In this document: positions 52,401 to 63,523 of the stretch, piece after piece | Layout of the letters: each line of letters opens with the position of its first letter | Position numbering within the stretch: position 1 is the first letter of the stretch | Origin: Alitta virens | Lineage: Eukaryota; Annelida; Polychaeta; Phyllodocida; Nereididae | Length of the DNA: 64,000 bases | NCBI GenBank assembly: GCA_932294295.1 | Contig: OW028573.1 | Span: forward strand, 17,256,155 to 17,320,154 | Direction: 5' to 3' | Program-made: the position numbers and the translations under genes | The notes under the pieces: model-generated | What the model was told of the DNA's origin: nothing | Seen by the model: the letters and a program-made list of their open reading frames with translations, nothing else | Database searches by the model: none

Positions 52401-55400
52401 CACCGATAACTTGAGACGAGGCAATTACTGCAAACCCTCTAATATTTAATGTTTGTTCATCTTTACAACTTTACCATGATAATTTGCACCCATGGCAGTA
52501 TCCTGAATCCATATTACTTGGACTTCCTTAAGTGTAGGTTGTGACAACAGTCTTATGAATGCCCTTGGGAAATAGAGTCATAATTATAAATGCCACGTGC
52601 TGGCAGGTGCTGCATCTTAAGTGGTCTTCGACTAATTTGTATGCTAAATGGTACGTCTCAGGCAGGAAAATAAACAAAGCTTGGTCTCAGTGTCACTTTA
52701 GTCAATTTGAACTTTTACTTAGACATATTTCATCCTAAATGTGCTATCATGATTCTTGACAGGATGTCCATTTGGTCTGGAACTGCATGTGGGAAAGTCC
52801 CATCCCTTTGGCAAGAACATCTCGGATGGTTTCATACAAGACAAGGAATCCTGCAAGATGTGGTGTTATCTCAGGCCATTCTGCAAAGGAGTTGATTTTG
52901 ACACCGTCACCAAGACTTGCTACTATTTCCAACAGATTCAGGACCTCTTGACCACCGAAGCCCCACCTGTCATGCACTTCCGGAAGGTCTCTTGTGGTCG
53001 TGAGTATAAATACTGCAATCATTCATGCGTAATTATTTGCAATGCATAACTATTCCCCTTTCTTGGGTGGGCTCAAGCAACAGTTATCAGTGGAGTGACA
53101 GTATTTTGATGTCTGTGAAATATATATAATAAAGCGAAATATTCCCTTACATTTTGGTACATTTAAACCTTGCTACTTGGACCAACCTCAGTTAATTAAT
53201 AATGCAGAGTAGTTTTAATAGTGAGTATTTCTATTTTGGCTAATTGTTTTGTTTTTTGTAGATCTGTAATTTCTTGACCTTTGCTAGGACATTAATAGAA
53301 GTTACGTAAATGATATGATAATGATAAAATTTCCTCTAATTTTGTATTATCTGTCAAAGTAAAATGCCCGCAAGTAAACCCAATCAATGACGGTAATCTA
53401 TAATCTATATCCAACTTTACCTGTCAATCAATCTCTTGTTTGTATGTTGTCATTTATAGGTCCCCTGCAGTGCTGGGAGGCTACCGGAAATTCAAATGAC
53501 CCAAACATGATCGCCATTACAGATGTGGATGCCAAACAAGTCCAGTGCATCGGATTTTGTTTCTTAAGAGAAACAATTGGGCCTACTAGCCTGTGTAAGA
53601 ACCTCTGTTCATGTCAATTACCCAGCTATTTTACACTTTCTTCTATTTCAATCTCTTTTACCTTTAACTTTTCCTTTTCAAATTGATGATTCCCAGTGAC
53701 CTACTACTAATTCCAAATTAAGTATTAAAAATTTCATCATGAGACTGTATATTAAATCGTTCATGTATGCAAAAACTTATGTTATGTAATTGGCGGTGAA
53801 CAGGAATCACCCCCCCCCCCCTTTTTTGTTCTTTTTTTTTTTTTGTTCGTCTTTTCTAATTAAACACTCGCCTGCTAAAATGGTTGATCAGTCTGCTACG
53901 TGAAAAATATACTAAATATAATTATGTATTATGAAATACTGCTTCAGTGATCCAGAGAGGCTGCATACCCTACTCCGAGATGCAGGGTGACGTACCGCGT
54001 CTGGGCTGTGACGTCAGTGGGTCAAGCCCCCTCTCTGCCCAGTGCGTCTGCGACACTGACCGGTGCAATGGACTCAGTATGAATGCCATGTCGAGTGAGT
54101 TAGAAAGCTATGAACTGTTGTGTACTAATAGAATTCAATAAATAATGGATTTTAGGCGAGCAGGATAATTAATATTAATGCAGTCTTTGAAGAAGGTGTC
54201 TGTCATCTGTGTATACAAATTGGTAAAAATTTTCCTACATAAGATAGTCTTCTATTTACATAAGGATATCAAACATTAAATGAAAATAGTTTTTCTATAG
54301 AATGAACTTTAAAAACTAAAAGTTGACCAGTTGATTTCAGATATCCCATAGAAACTGTAATACATGTACAACTAGTACAGCTAACTCTGTCCGTAATACT
54401 AAGATTATGTATTGTTCTTACAGGTCAGATTCTGTACCTGCCTCTCAATGGCAACATGGATGACCACAGTGGACACAATCGCTTCGGAGTGACCGCCACT
54501 GGCTACAAAGATCCCCAATTCTCATGTCTGGATAGGGCAGCCAATTGCTCTGCTCTATTCACTGGATCTCAATGTATCGAAGTCAGACAGTTGGCTCAGA
54601 CTGCTTGGGGAAGCATAGGTACAATTTATATCATTTTGGGTACAATGAAACCCCACAGACCCACTTCATTATTAAGACCTTGTTAACACTAATTCTAGCC
54701 CAACACCAATTTTTGTCATATTTTAACCTAGAAAATACGGTCGACTAACTATTAAGACCAGAAAAGGTCGGTTTTAAAGAAGAGGGCCCACTATACATAC
54801 AATTGTTAATAATTATATTTGGTAAGCCTGAGGACTGAATTAGACTGAATTAGACTGCGGATGATACCAGTGATCATATGAAACCTGTTTGAGAAGAGTT
54901 CCAGTATAGTGAATCAGAGTGACTTGAGCTGTTATTTTTGATTCACAGACAGCAAAGGAATGGTGACTCCACAAATCAGTTTTGTTGCTTGGGTCAAACG
55001 TCTTCCTGATGGCAACAGAGAGAAAGAGGGAATTCTGGGAAATTCCAACAATCCAAGCGTTACCCCAACTTTCAACATTTTGGGCACAAGAAATAAGAAT
55101 TTTGTTGAGGTGAGAACTGAATATTGTTACCTTTGACTATAAATTACAGCAGATTTCATAGACCAGGAAACTAAACTCCAGAGGACGCCATGTGAATCCT
55201 TGCTGCAGGATTTCCCTCAGCCAATGAGAGTCCTGGATTCACATGACGTTATGTGGAGTTTAGTTCCAAGTCTATCAAATCAGCTGTAAAAAACTTATTT
55301 GATAAACAGTAAAAATTGGCGAATGAGATCCTACTTCCATACAAAGGCTACATGATCGGCCCAAATTTATGTTACAATGAAAACCACTCTTTGAATATGC

Positions 55401-56895
55401 ACTTACTTGTATAACCCAGAGTGAAACATACTATGCTATAGTAATCATTCCCGTGTGACACCCTTACTCTTTCAACAAGCTGTCCCTCCAAAAAGATGAC
55501 TTTGACCACCATATAAAACTGTGCAATGTGCAAGTTGTCCTTTATTTCGCAGGGCAGTCTGGTAACAGGAAGTGGTCAATTTCCTGCTACAGGGTACCAT
55601 CAAAACAGAGTCATTTAAATATTTCCACGTTGCTTACTTCAACTTTGTATGTTGTAGGGTGGTGTGGACTCCGAGGGCAACCCGGGTATGTTGGATGACT
55701 TCAAGCGAGGGGCTGCTGGGGTCAATGAATGGCACTTGTTGACCTTGACATACGATGGACGTCAGCTCAACTACACAATTGACGTGCCTATGACTAAGTT
55801 TTTTGTGGATGGGGTGCGCCAGTCAGGAAATGAACAAAATGATGTTGGTAAGTAGCATTCTTCTGTATAAAATATCTAGGTACTAACATTATATTTTGAT
55901 TATATCTTTTCTAAGATAAGTATTCATTCTATTCTATTCTATCGACCAACCTGACAGTGCGAATCCCTCATATTTCCTTTAGTCCGTTAGGTATCCAGAT
56001 ATATTTTAGTTAACATTTTAACATGCAATTAGTTTGATGGTTTTGACTTAAGCTGTCCGGAAAATTGCATAACACACATCTTGCTTGAATTATATACAGC
56101 AGCTTACCTCATTCAGGTCCTTATTCATTAATTAGTCAGGTCACGCACAAATTATAATTAGTCTATCAGCACTAGTTTGGAGAAATTCAGCACAGGTTAA
56201 CACAGCTAAATGCAGACGAATATTTCCGAAGCAAGATAATCAAAATGGCCGCAACCAGTGCGTATGCGCGGAAACTGCTCTGGGAGAAGTCCGTTATTCA
56301 ATGTATTTTATTTATTCATTTATTCAACCAACCCTTTTACTGGCTATGCTCTGACTCCTTTTTATTTTCCAGTATAAACTCAATATACAGTCTTGAAAAT
56401 AATCTAGGAAATCTTTCTACGGAAAATTGCTAAAATCCTAGAATTTTACAATGCATGCTCCCTGTATGCATGGTGTCGCCACTGTGTGGAGTGAACGTCG
56501 AAAATTAGGTTTAGAATGGATAACTGCGTTTGCTGAACTATTTATAAATCTACCTAGCAGCTCCTAGGCTACAGTAGATTATATACTTGCATGCTGTAAT
56601 GAAATGACTATTTAGTTCTCTAAAAACCATTAAATGATTCGTTTAATCAGGTCCCTTGGTGATTCGCTCCCAACCTGTGACCATCGGATGTGTTATGGGC
56701 TTGAACTTCACTGGTTTTATTGACGAGGTATGTGCACAATTCGGCTTCAGGCTATTTCAATTTATTGCTTGTAAATCAAACGAGGAAACTTATAAAGTGT
56801 GTTGTGGTTGTTTTCAGGTACGCATATTCACTTCAGTGCTTCAAAAGAATGATGTTGATGCTCTCCGAATTATGACCGATTCGGTCCACGCTTAA
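49441..56895 (+). CDS. Gene C: secreted mosaic protein (chitin-binding-like, two PAN-type, Ly6-like and LamG domains), 702 aa
   Basis: Exons 49441-49537, 51030-51284, 51606-52142, 52763-52999, 53460-53594, 53948-54094, 54424-54618, 54949-55109, 55658-55847, 56651-56727, 56818-56895. The first seven introns are phase 1 and the frame closes at TAA. Residues 1-22 are a signal peptide (YLLGFLLLALSCLANA). Residues 33-117 are Cys-rich with FYYCFTN and HPCDC, resembling a type-2 chitin-binding (peritrophin) fold. Residues 118-196 are a PAN module (GECQSACINQADCIGLDW), followed by a Thr-rich linker. Residues 297-375 are a second PAN module (CKGVDFDTVTKTC). Residues 376-469 are a Ly6/three-finger-like module ending CVCDTDRCNG. 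Residues 470-702 are a LamG/concanavalin-like domain (LYLPLNGNMDDHSGHNRFG ... NFTGFIDEVRIF). I know no named protein with this order. An extracellular adhesive or matrix role is inferred. Confidence 0.9.
50706..50830 (-). mobile_element. GATAA microsatellite and LINE 3' tail, minus orientation
   Basis: A GATAA run followed on the plus strand by AACTTTATTTACAGTC. The reverse complement reads GACTGTAAATAAAGTTTTAT then CTTAT repeats, a characteristic LINE 3' end. It is in gene C intron 1. A related tail stub lies at 51297-51320 right after exon 2. Confidence 0.7.
51030..51284 (+). other. Chitin-binding type-2-like module of gene C
   Basis: A 255-bp 1-1 exon. Six cysteines in the pattern LCS..., FYYCF, LRCKTGYYMC, HPCDC, with aromatic residues typical of peritrophin-like domains. 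Assignment is moderate because the spacing is not canonical. Confidence 0.55.
52763..52999 (+). other. PAN-type module 2 of gene C
   Basis: A 237-bp 1-1 exon. CKGVDFDTVTKTCYYF and the final HFRKVSC align with the module exons of genes A and B, while the two extra N-terminal cysteines of those modules are missing. The donor may be at 52999 (GTGAGT) or three bases earlier; phase is unaffected. Confidence 0.7.
53460..54094 (+). other. Ly6/three-finger-like module of gene C (two exons)
   Basis: Exons 53460-53594 and 53948-54094. Eight cysteines: QCW, VQC, GFC, RGC, LGC, QCVC, and a terminal RCNG. The closing CxC-x-TDRCN motif is the Ly6/uPAR signature. The same exon split and motif occur in gene D. 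Confidence 0.75.
54424..56895 (+). other. LamG/concanavalin-like domain of gene C
   Basis: Five exons encode a jelly-roll type domain: LYLPLNGNMDDHSGHNRFG at the start, SFVAWVKRLPDGN and EWHLLTLTYDG in the middle, and LNFTGFIDEVRIF near the end. These blocks are typical of LamG/pentraxin-like folds. Confidence 0.78.
55140..55296. mobile_element. Foldback MITE with about 60-bp terminal inverted repeats
   Basis: The left arm (GAAACTAAACTCCA ... CCATGTGAATCC) and right arm (GGATTCACATG ... TGGAGTTTAGTTCC) are inverted copies extending outward to TACAGC/GCTGTA. They surround a short spacer with CCAATGAGAGTCC. A partial relative lies at 28129-28213. It is in gene C intron 8. Confidence 0.82.
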
Positions 56896-57266
56896 ATAAC
56901 ATAAAATGGGGCTTGGTTTTTGTGTATTTTTCTCTTATTTTTTTGTGCTTTTTATATTTATTTTGCAGGACAATCCTCTCATCCCGATTGTTCTGTTAAC
57001 TTTGATTTTTTTTTATGATCATTTGCATGAGGCTGAGGTCATATAGTTCACCACCCATTAATTTTATGACATTTAATCTCATTGTTCTGTTGCGTGGATC
57101 TGTGTCGAGTCATTTTATAAAGTAAATCCAATAAGTCTTTGCACTGTATTCTGTAAATATTCGTGAAGAAATGTGTGAACTTGTGCCTTTAGGTTATTAT
57201 TTATATTAGTAACAAAATGTGTTTAGTAACTTTCTAGTAGGAAGGTGTTTTGATGTATGATATTTT

Positions 57267-57272
57267 AATAAA
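57267..57272 (+). promoter_or_regulatory. Candidate polyadenylation signal of gene C
   Basis: AATAAA about 370 bases after the gene C stop, in the interval between the two convergent genes. Confidence 0.5.
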
Positions 57273-57336
57273 CTGACAATTTGTACTTTACCAATTTTTA
57301 TTTTTGTCAATTTTGTGCTCTTTTCCAAATTTTTTT

Positions 57337-57354
57337 TGGAGGGGGGGGGGGGGG
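57337..57354. repeat. Poly-G tract between convergent genes C and D
   Basis: About 17 guanines with a single A near the left end, immediately downstream of the likely gene C polyadenylation site. It could form a quadruplex or slow polymerase, which is speculation. Confidence 0.85.
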
Positions 57355-58545
57355 TTGATTGTAATGACATCTGGCGGAAATGGTTTAGAGATTACATCCA
57401 GTCGAAGAATATTACCTTAACAAACACCAGAAATATGAAGCTAGGGTGGTTAGGAAGTCTCAAGTAATAAAGGCCATATCTGATTTATCTATCAGGGCAG
57501 GTTAAAATGCCGATTAATGCATAGGGTTATAATTTTTTACAGTTTAGTTTTGAAAAACAATTTCTTAAAACCCGGACTTGAAGTTTTGGTGCCGAACTAG
57601 TAGGGGTGCACTGAATGACTCAGGTGGTTTCTTATTGTACGAGCAGATGACCACACACTAACTTTGGCCTCAGGTAACTTTCACCTTATTTACAGCAATA
57701 GATAAAATGTTTGAAATTTCATATTCTGTTCAAGAACAGCTCGTAGTCACACCTCAAAAATGCATAATACACACAAAAAAATTCCTTCTCATTCTAAGTG
57801 ATAACTTCCATTTTTTCATGGGTATTTACCAGTTATTTTCTGGGAATTCCTTACCCGTTCACTGGGAATATTCAATTCTCATCTCTAGTGGTAGCTAATT
57901 TGCATATTTCACCTATTTCATCATCTACACACATGATGGCGCTTCCTGACTGGCCAATATCTGCCACTGTGTGCTGTCAGCTTCAAGCTAATTAACTTGA
58001 ATTAAGTTACTTAATTGAGCAATCATACTACTCTTATACTACTACTTCTTAAGAATTGAGTATACTCCGTGCAGACACACAACTAATTAATCTGCAATTT
58101 CACAGTTCAATGCCATAAGTCAGCCTATAGGCAAATTTGTTTGTAATAAGTGATGCAAATCTAGGTAGCTGTGATCTTACTGTTGTGTAAAACAGCCTCG
58201 AATTGAACAGATGCTCAGGGCATTGCATTTCCTAATGTATTCAGCTACATTCTGATTGGCTGTTGCTAATGACATAGCTGTCTCTTGAGATAAGATGCCA
58301 GTTAAGGCAGTCAGTAGCCTTGGTATTAGTTAAAGTATAAGTGCTGTCATCACTGAGCAATGTCATGTGGGCAAACGCCTGTTTTAACTGTGTTCTGCGG
58401 TAGTGTGAGCATTTGGTCACAAATGCGGTTAGCAAAATTAACTATTCACAAAATTGTACTGGCAAAAAAGGTGACCATTTATCAACAGAAGATAAACAAA
58501 CCTTAAAAATTATAAAATAATTTCTAAATACCATTTATACAAAAC
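57355..58545. other. Convergent intergenic region between genes C and D
   Basis: No supported gene or RNA is seen. The right end carries TTTATT at 58547-58552, AATAAA on the minus strand, suitable as the gene D polyadenylation signal. Confidence 0.45.
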
Positions 58546-58701
58546 ATTTTTTATTGAATATTTCAAATATAATATATCAGCAATTAATAAACTACATGGA
58601 CAAATTGTCCTTTTATATAACTATAGTAAACATTCGTTCTTTTTGTACATGCACTTTTATGAATTAAATTTACAATGTAAGTGTTGTGAGAGAATATAAT
58701 T

Positions 58702-61700
58702 TCAATTTGTAGACGTGCTATTTCCTTTTGTTTCATCCAGTTTTCTTGTCCTGTCATAAACACTTTGAAGTTGACTTCCACTGAGAGCATCTCCAAATAT
58801 CATCAACTGAAATTAAATACGAAAAACACCATATAGGTATCAGGACTGCCATTGGTAGTCCAAGACATGGTATAAAATGCTATATGCCACTTAAAATGCA
58901 ATACAAAAAGGAAATATGTAACTTGGGCCGTCATTTCGAGACCTCAATTATTGTGTAATCAAACTTATATAGCTCCTGTTTCAAAAGAATTTAGTTCACT
59001 TATTTATTCAATATGCCAAGACAAAAGGTATCACCTCATCCATGAATCCTTTGAATCTGGAATTTTGCAGAGGGTCCCTTCCTATGTACAATGGGAATAT
59101 ACTTTGGTGGACAGGCACTGAAAGTTTTGAATAAAAGGCAACAATATTCGCTTATTACCAAAATAAAATTGAGATCACAATGATTTCAAGTTGTCTCAAG
59201 TCTCAATAACAAAGACTTACAAGCAGGTATTCTGAGAGATGCTTGGGGAGTGTCCACATTCTCATCCGGGGCATGCAGAAACAGTTCCAGGTCAGCCTCG
59301 TCTTCAGAATCCGCGTAAATGATGCGGCAGGCGACAAAGAGCCAGTCTGATGCAGGGGCCTATAATGAAAACACATTTTGATGGCATGGTGAAAGCACAT
59401 ATATGCACACTGAATCGTCTATTGCAATGAATTACATTACATTGTATTGTATCTATGATGCTGCACAACATCATGCTGGCCAGAAGTTCAGTCACAATTT
59501 AAATGTAAATATAGAGTAGAGCAAATCTTTGCCAAAAGCAATGCTATTTCTGTTACCCACCTGAGCTTTGACAAGATATCCGACGCTGTTGGTCAAGATG
59601 GCGCTGAAAGTGATCGTCTGCACGTCGTCGTCGGAGGGGTCAACCACTGACGTCACTTCCACCATTCCATTGGACAAAAGGGTCATTCGGTCAGTCCCGT
59701 CTGGCAGACGCTTCAAAAGTTTAATTTTAGAACTAAACACCAACATTAATATCATTTGTACTTCAAAAAGCTCATCTGGATAACAAAACGCGAATATTAC
59801 AGGAAAATGTGACATCACCGAATCCAAAAGTTGATTCAACGAAAAAAAATGGTTAGGCAGACATCTCAGAACGTATATTTGTTTCTCATATAATACACTG
59901 TACTTTGTAATGGAATGATAATCCACATCTAAGAATTGAATACCCTGTTGTAACAAACAATTTCTTGCCGTGTCAGATTGCCTTCTTCAAAAGTGATGGA
60001 GATTTATTGGGGCATTACCTTAAACCAGAAGGTCACTGTTAGACTTGACAAACGGTCGAAAGTGGTGAGCACTCCGGGTAAATAACCTCCTAAACTAGGA
60101 ACAAGGACATCAGATCTTCCGTCCAGGTACACGGCTCTGCCCTTGGACGCTGTCCAGCTGTCAAACTGGACACCCTTACCGTGGCCATGTCGTAACTTGC
60201 CGGAGTGGTCAAGCAGGTCACCGTCAAAAGGAAGATAAAGGACTAGTCCTACAAATAAATCCAATAAGTCAATATACTGGATATGGGTATTTGTTTGTTA
60301 TTTTGAAATTTTACGGAGAATGCAAGTGATGATTATATTTCTCGCCATATTTTTAGGATAAATTTCCCTTAAATCGCTCTTTTGAGATCATTAATATCTA
60401 CCGAAGAAGCTATATTACATATTTTTAATAATTTTTGTACCAGATCTAAATCTATAGAACACCTCTAACTTAAGATATCCTACTGCTCAAGAGGTACTTC
60501 TATGATCAGGTTTACTATTTTATTGGAGGATTGGTACAGTTTCGTCATCACTTTCTGTGCATGCCCATATAAGGTAGTTCTATAGCTGTGTTGCTCTATG
60601 ACCAGTTTCAGCCGATTTTAGCCAAATATTGGTTACCAAATGTATGCAAAATGCATAAATTAACATTTTAGACATAAATGAATCGATAACCATGGTATTT
60701 TACTGCAATAAAACAAGCTACACAACATGGGTCTTACAAGGATTGACCACATGGCCTACATTTGACTGTGATTTAGTCCAATGAAAGTTGTACTATAAAT
60801 AGCCTGCTGCAGTGACCAAATGGTTTTGTCTGGTATGATTAAAAGTAGGGGTTGAAGGACCTGGGTACGAGTCCAACCAGAGGACAGTTTTTTTTTTTTT
60901 ATAATAAATATGTTTACATGTCATTCATTTAAAGTAATTTTTCCACTTACAAAAAAAAAAGCAACCAAAAAAATCTTTAATCAGCACAATCTACAATAAT
61001 CTCAAACAAGTCTGGTACAGGTGTCTTTTTTTAAAGACAGCTTTTCTTGTTTAAATACAAAGTCGTGCTAGCTATTCAATGGATAATTGTGAAAAATATG
61101 GCATGATATAGATAAAAATACATTTAAAAAGTATTTTGAAAATGTAAGTTATTGATATCACAGGCCATTTAGCCCGATGTAATGAAATGATGAGATAGTT
61201 GCATTTAAACAATAAAACAAAAAAATTAACAGTAAAACAAACAGTTTGAAGAAACAATTAATTGGTTTGACAAAGTTGAAATTCAATTCTTGGCCCAATT
61301 GAGCTAGGCATCCAAAATAATTACACCGACTGCAGAATAAATGATATAAACAAAAAATTCAAAAGAAACACATGCATGAGTTACAACATGAGTCAACATC
61401 TTTCTGGGTAATCAAAGATTCTGACCATCACTTGACCAACAGGTGGCCAAAGGTGCTTACCATTCCAGTTACCTGGAACTAGTGGTCAATTCTGGACATC
61501 TGCCAGGCCTGGAGTCATGCGTGCATGTCTATGTTAATAATCAGCGTGACACCATATTACATGGCGTATATAATAACAACTATGATATCCTCAGGGATCA
61601 ATACTAGAACCTTTCTTTTTCCTATATAAACGATTTTTAAAGATCCATTTCACCATTAATGCTGATGACACTACTTTATTAGGAAGTCTAAAACCAGCTT

Positions 61701-63523
61701 CATAATATTTCATTCCCCAAACAAAAATATACCAGAGTCAAATCTAAAAATTGAAAATATTACAATTAAGCAAAACACGAACATATTGATATTCTAGGAA
61801 TTGTTACTGATGAAAAGGTTTGCTGAAAACCATATATATTGAAAATAATTGGAAAGAATATTAAAAAAGCACTTGCTGTTACAAGTATACCACTACTCAC
61901 CTAGTAATACTCTTTTATTAATATATAATTCTCTGATATAATGTCTCACTTTATATACGGAATAAATATATGGGGTCAGAAATTCAGCTGCTTTCCACAC
62001 AGCAATGAGAAATATATCTAAGAGCAAATACATTCCCATACTGACCCGATTTACAAAGACCTCAGCATCTTGAAAATTCATCCGCATTACAAAGTGATAA
62101 ATCAAACCTTCCTATTTACTTCCATAATATGACATTACCCACCAATACTGATATTATCACATATGAAACTAGGGAACAACACATCGCATCACGAAAATGG
62201 TTTTTAAAAAAAGGATGTTTGTCAGTGCATACCAGTCGACATGCAAAATTCAAAATTGCTCTGTATCTGCATCACAAAGTTAGGAGAAATGCCATATATA
62301 AGTGTTAACAGCAAAAGGCATTAAGATAATCATACCAAATGCCTTAATGTGGGTCTCCATGGGCTCTCATAATGTATTTTATTTATAATTCATACTATAA
62401 TGTATTTCTGTCCAAGTAAAAGTATTCTCTATCTGTATCTGTTCTGTATCTAATGCTATGTATTCCTGTAGTGATCTCAATTACCAAATATGTTTTTATT
62501 GAGTGTGGTGTCACTTGCCATAAGTAGGGCTTGGTCCAAGGCCATTGCACCTGTCTGTGTTGCATCTGCAGTAGAGTTCAAAAGCCGCATCCCCAGCCTC
62601 ATCAATGTTTTCCTGCACCTGGCACTCCTGCCCCTCATTAAGGGTTGTGTCCACCAAACAGCCTCTGGTCAAGGTCCTCTCTGAGATGCGAGTTGCTGCA
62701 GCAAAAGAAAAATTTAAAATATAAGTGACTGGATGGAAAGAAACGTCAAAGGTATAATGTGTGGAGTGCACATAGAATAATATCTCAAAATATCCCATTC
62801 AATTTGATCAGATAAGATAAGGTAAGATAATTTAGATCTATCTTGACACAAAATGGCAAAAACAAACATTACCTAATATCTACTGGTCGATCATAAAATA
62901 ATATATACACTGCTGTAGAGGTTATACATATGAAAGAGGTATTGCTGACTTTGTTTGAGATATACAATAAGTTTCATTAAAAACGGCCTGTCAAATTGAA
63001 CTTAGACAAAGCTAGACAACTTCTGCCATACGAAGCTACCTGCCACTAAACGGAACTGTATGGCTATCGCAGGCTACTCAAAGATCTAAAAGTACATGCA
63101 GCACAATTTTGTGCATAAGTTGAGAGTTACGCATATTCTTGTTGAAAATATGCATTGCCATGTTTACTGCATATTTATGATAAATTCGATAAATTTCTAA
63201 TATTTACCAAGGTTTATGTTTTTCCAGTGGTGGTATAGGTGTAAGCTAAGAGCTGTCTGGAGTCGACCATATTTTATGAAACTAACTGTACAAATGTAAT
63301 GTTAAGGTATTTATGTAGCTTCATCTGATGACTGAGTTCCCAAATAAAAAAAAAGTTTTACCATGGTCTTTCAGTATGAGGGATTCCCTGACAAAACATA
63401 GGCCAGAACAGGGGACGATTTCAACGCCATCTGGTAGATTAAGCTGATTGATGTCCTCTACATCCGGGTCTGTCATGAAGGTCAAGTCGATAGGGTCATG
63501 GCTGTAGCACATATGCTCTTCAC
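58702..63523 (-). CDS. Gene D: Ly6-like plus LamG protein, 5' part beyond the window (347 residues visible)
   Basis: Exons in gene order: 63362-63523, 62519-62695, 60019-60248, 59561-59710, 59221-59359, 59035-59117, 58702-58806. The first visible exon needs one base from an upstream exon outside or unseen in the window. The Ly6-like part has EEHMCYSHDP, VPCSGLCFVRES, TRGC, LYCRCNTDRCNG. The LamG part has LYLPFDGDLLDHSGKLRHG, VYLDGRSDVLVPSLGG, TVTFWFK joined to RLPDG, DWLFVACRIIYAD, and RFKGFMDELMIFGDALS, then stop. Domain order and the Ly6 exon split match gene C, with which it is convergent, so the pair is an inverted duplication of a Ly6-LamG gene. Intron 62518-60249 begins with GC rather than GT. 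No signal peptide is visible because the 5' end is missing. Confidence 0.88.
60805..60900 (+). mobile_element. Possible tRNA-derived pseudogene or SINE head
   Basis: CAGTGACCAAATGGTTTTGT resembles a D-arm/A-box region, and CCTGGGTACGAGTCCAACC resembles a T arm. A T-rich run follows. It is degenerate and lies in gene D intron 2, so it is not a functional tRNA. Confidence 0.4.
61585..62450 (+). mobile_element. Decayed LINE fragment with RT and C-terminal ORF2 blocks, plus strand
   Basis: Translation with frameshifts gives PQGSILEPF, YINDF and NADDTTLLGSL (RT core). Then come KIIGKNIKKALAVTS and a C-terminal stretch ending in KAKFKIALYLHHKVRRNA-like sequence. The 3' end is a short CTGTATCT repeat. 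It lies antisense in gene D intron 2. Confidence 0.8.
62965..63288. mobile_element. CAGT-terminal MITE (copy 3)
   Basis: The left end CAATAAGTTTCATTAAAA and right end ATGAAACTAACTG are inverted repeats flanked by TA on both sides. The interior matches the 42-kb copy. It lies in gene D intron 1. Confidence 0.8.

Noticed and set aside
60805..60900. Functional tRNA gene
   Set aside because: Arms are degenerate and no complete cloverleaf with an anticodon stem can be drawn. Kept only as a possible tRNA-derived relic.
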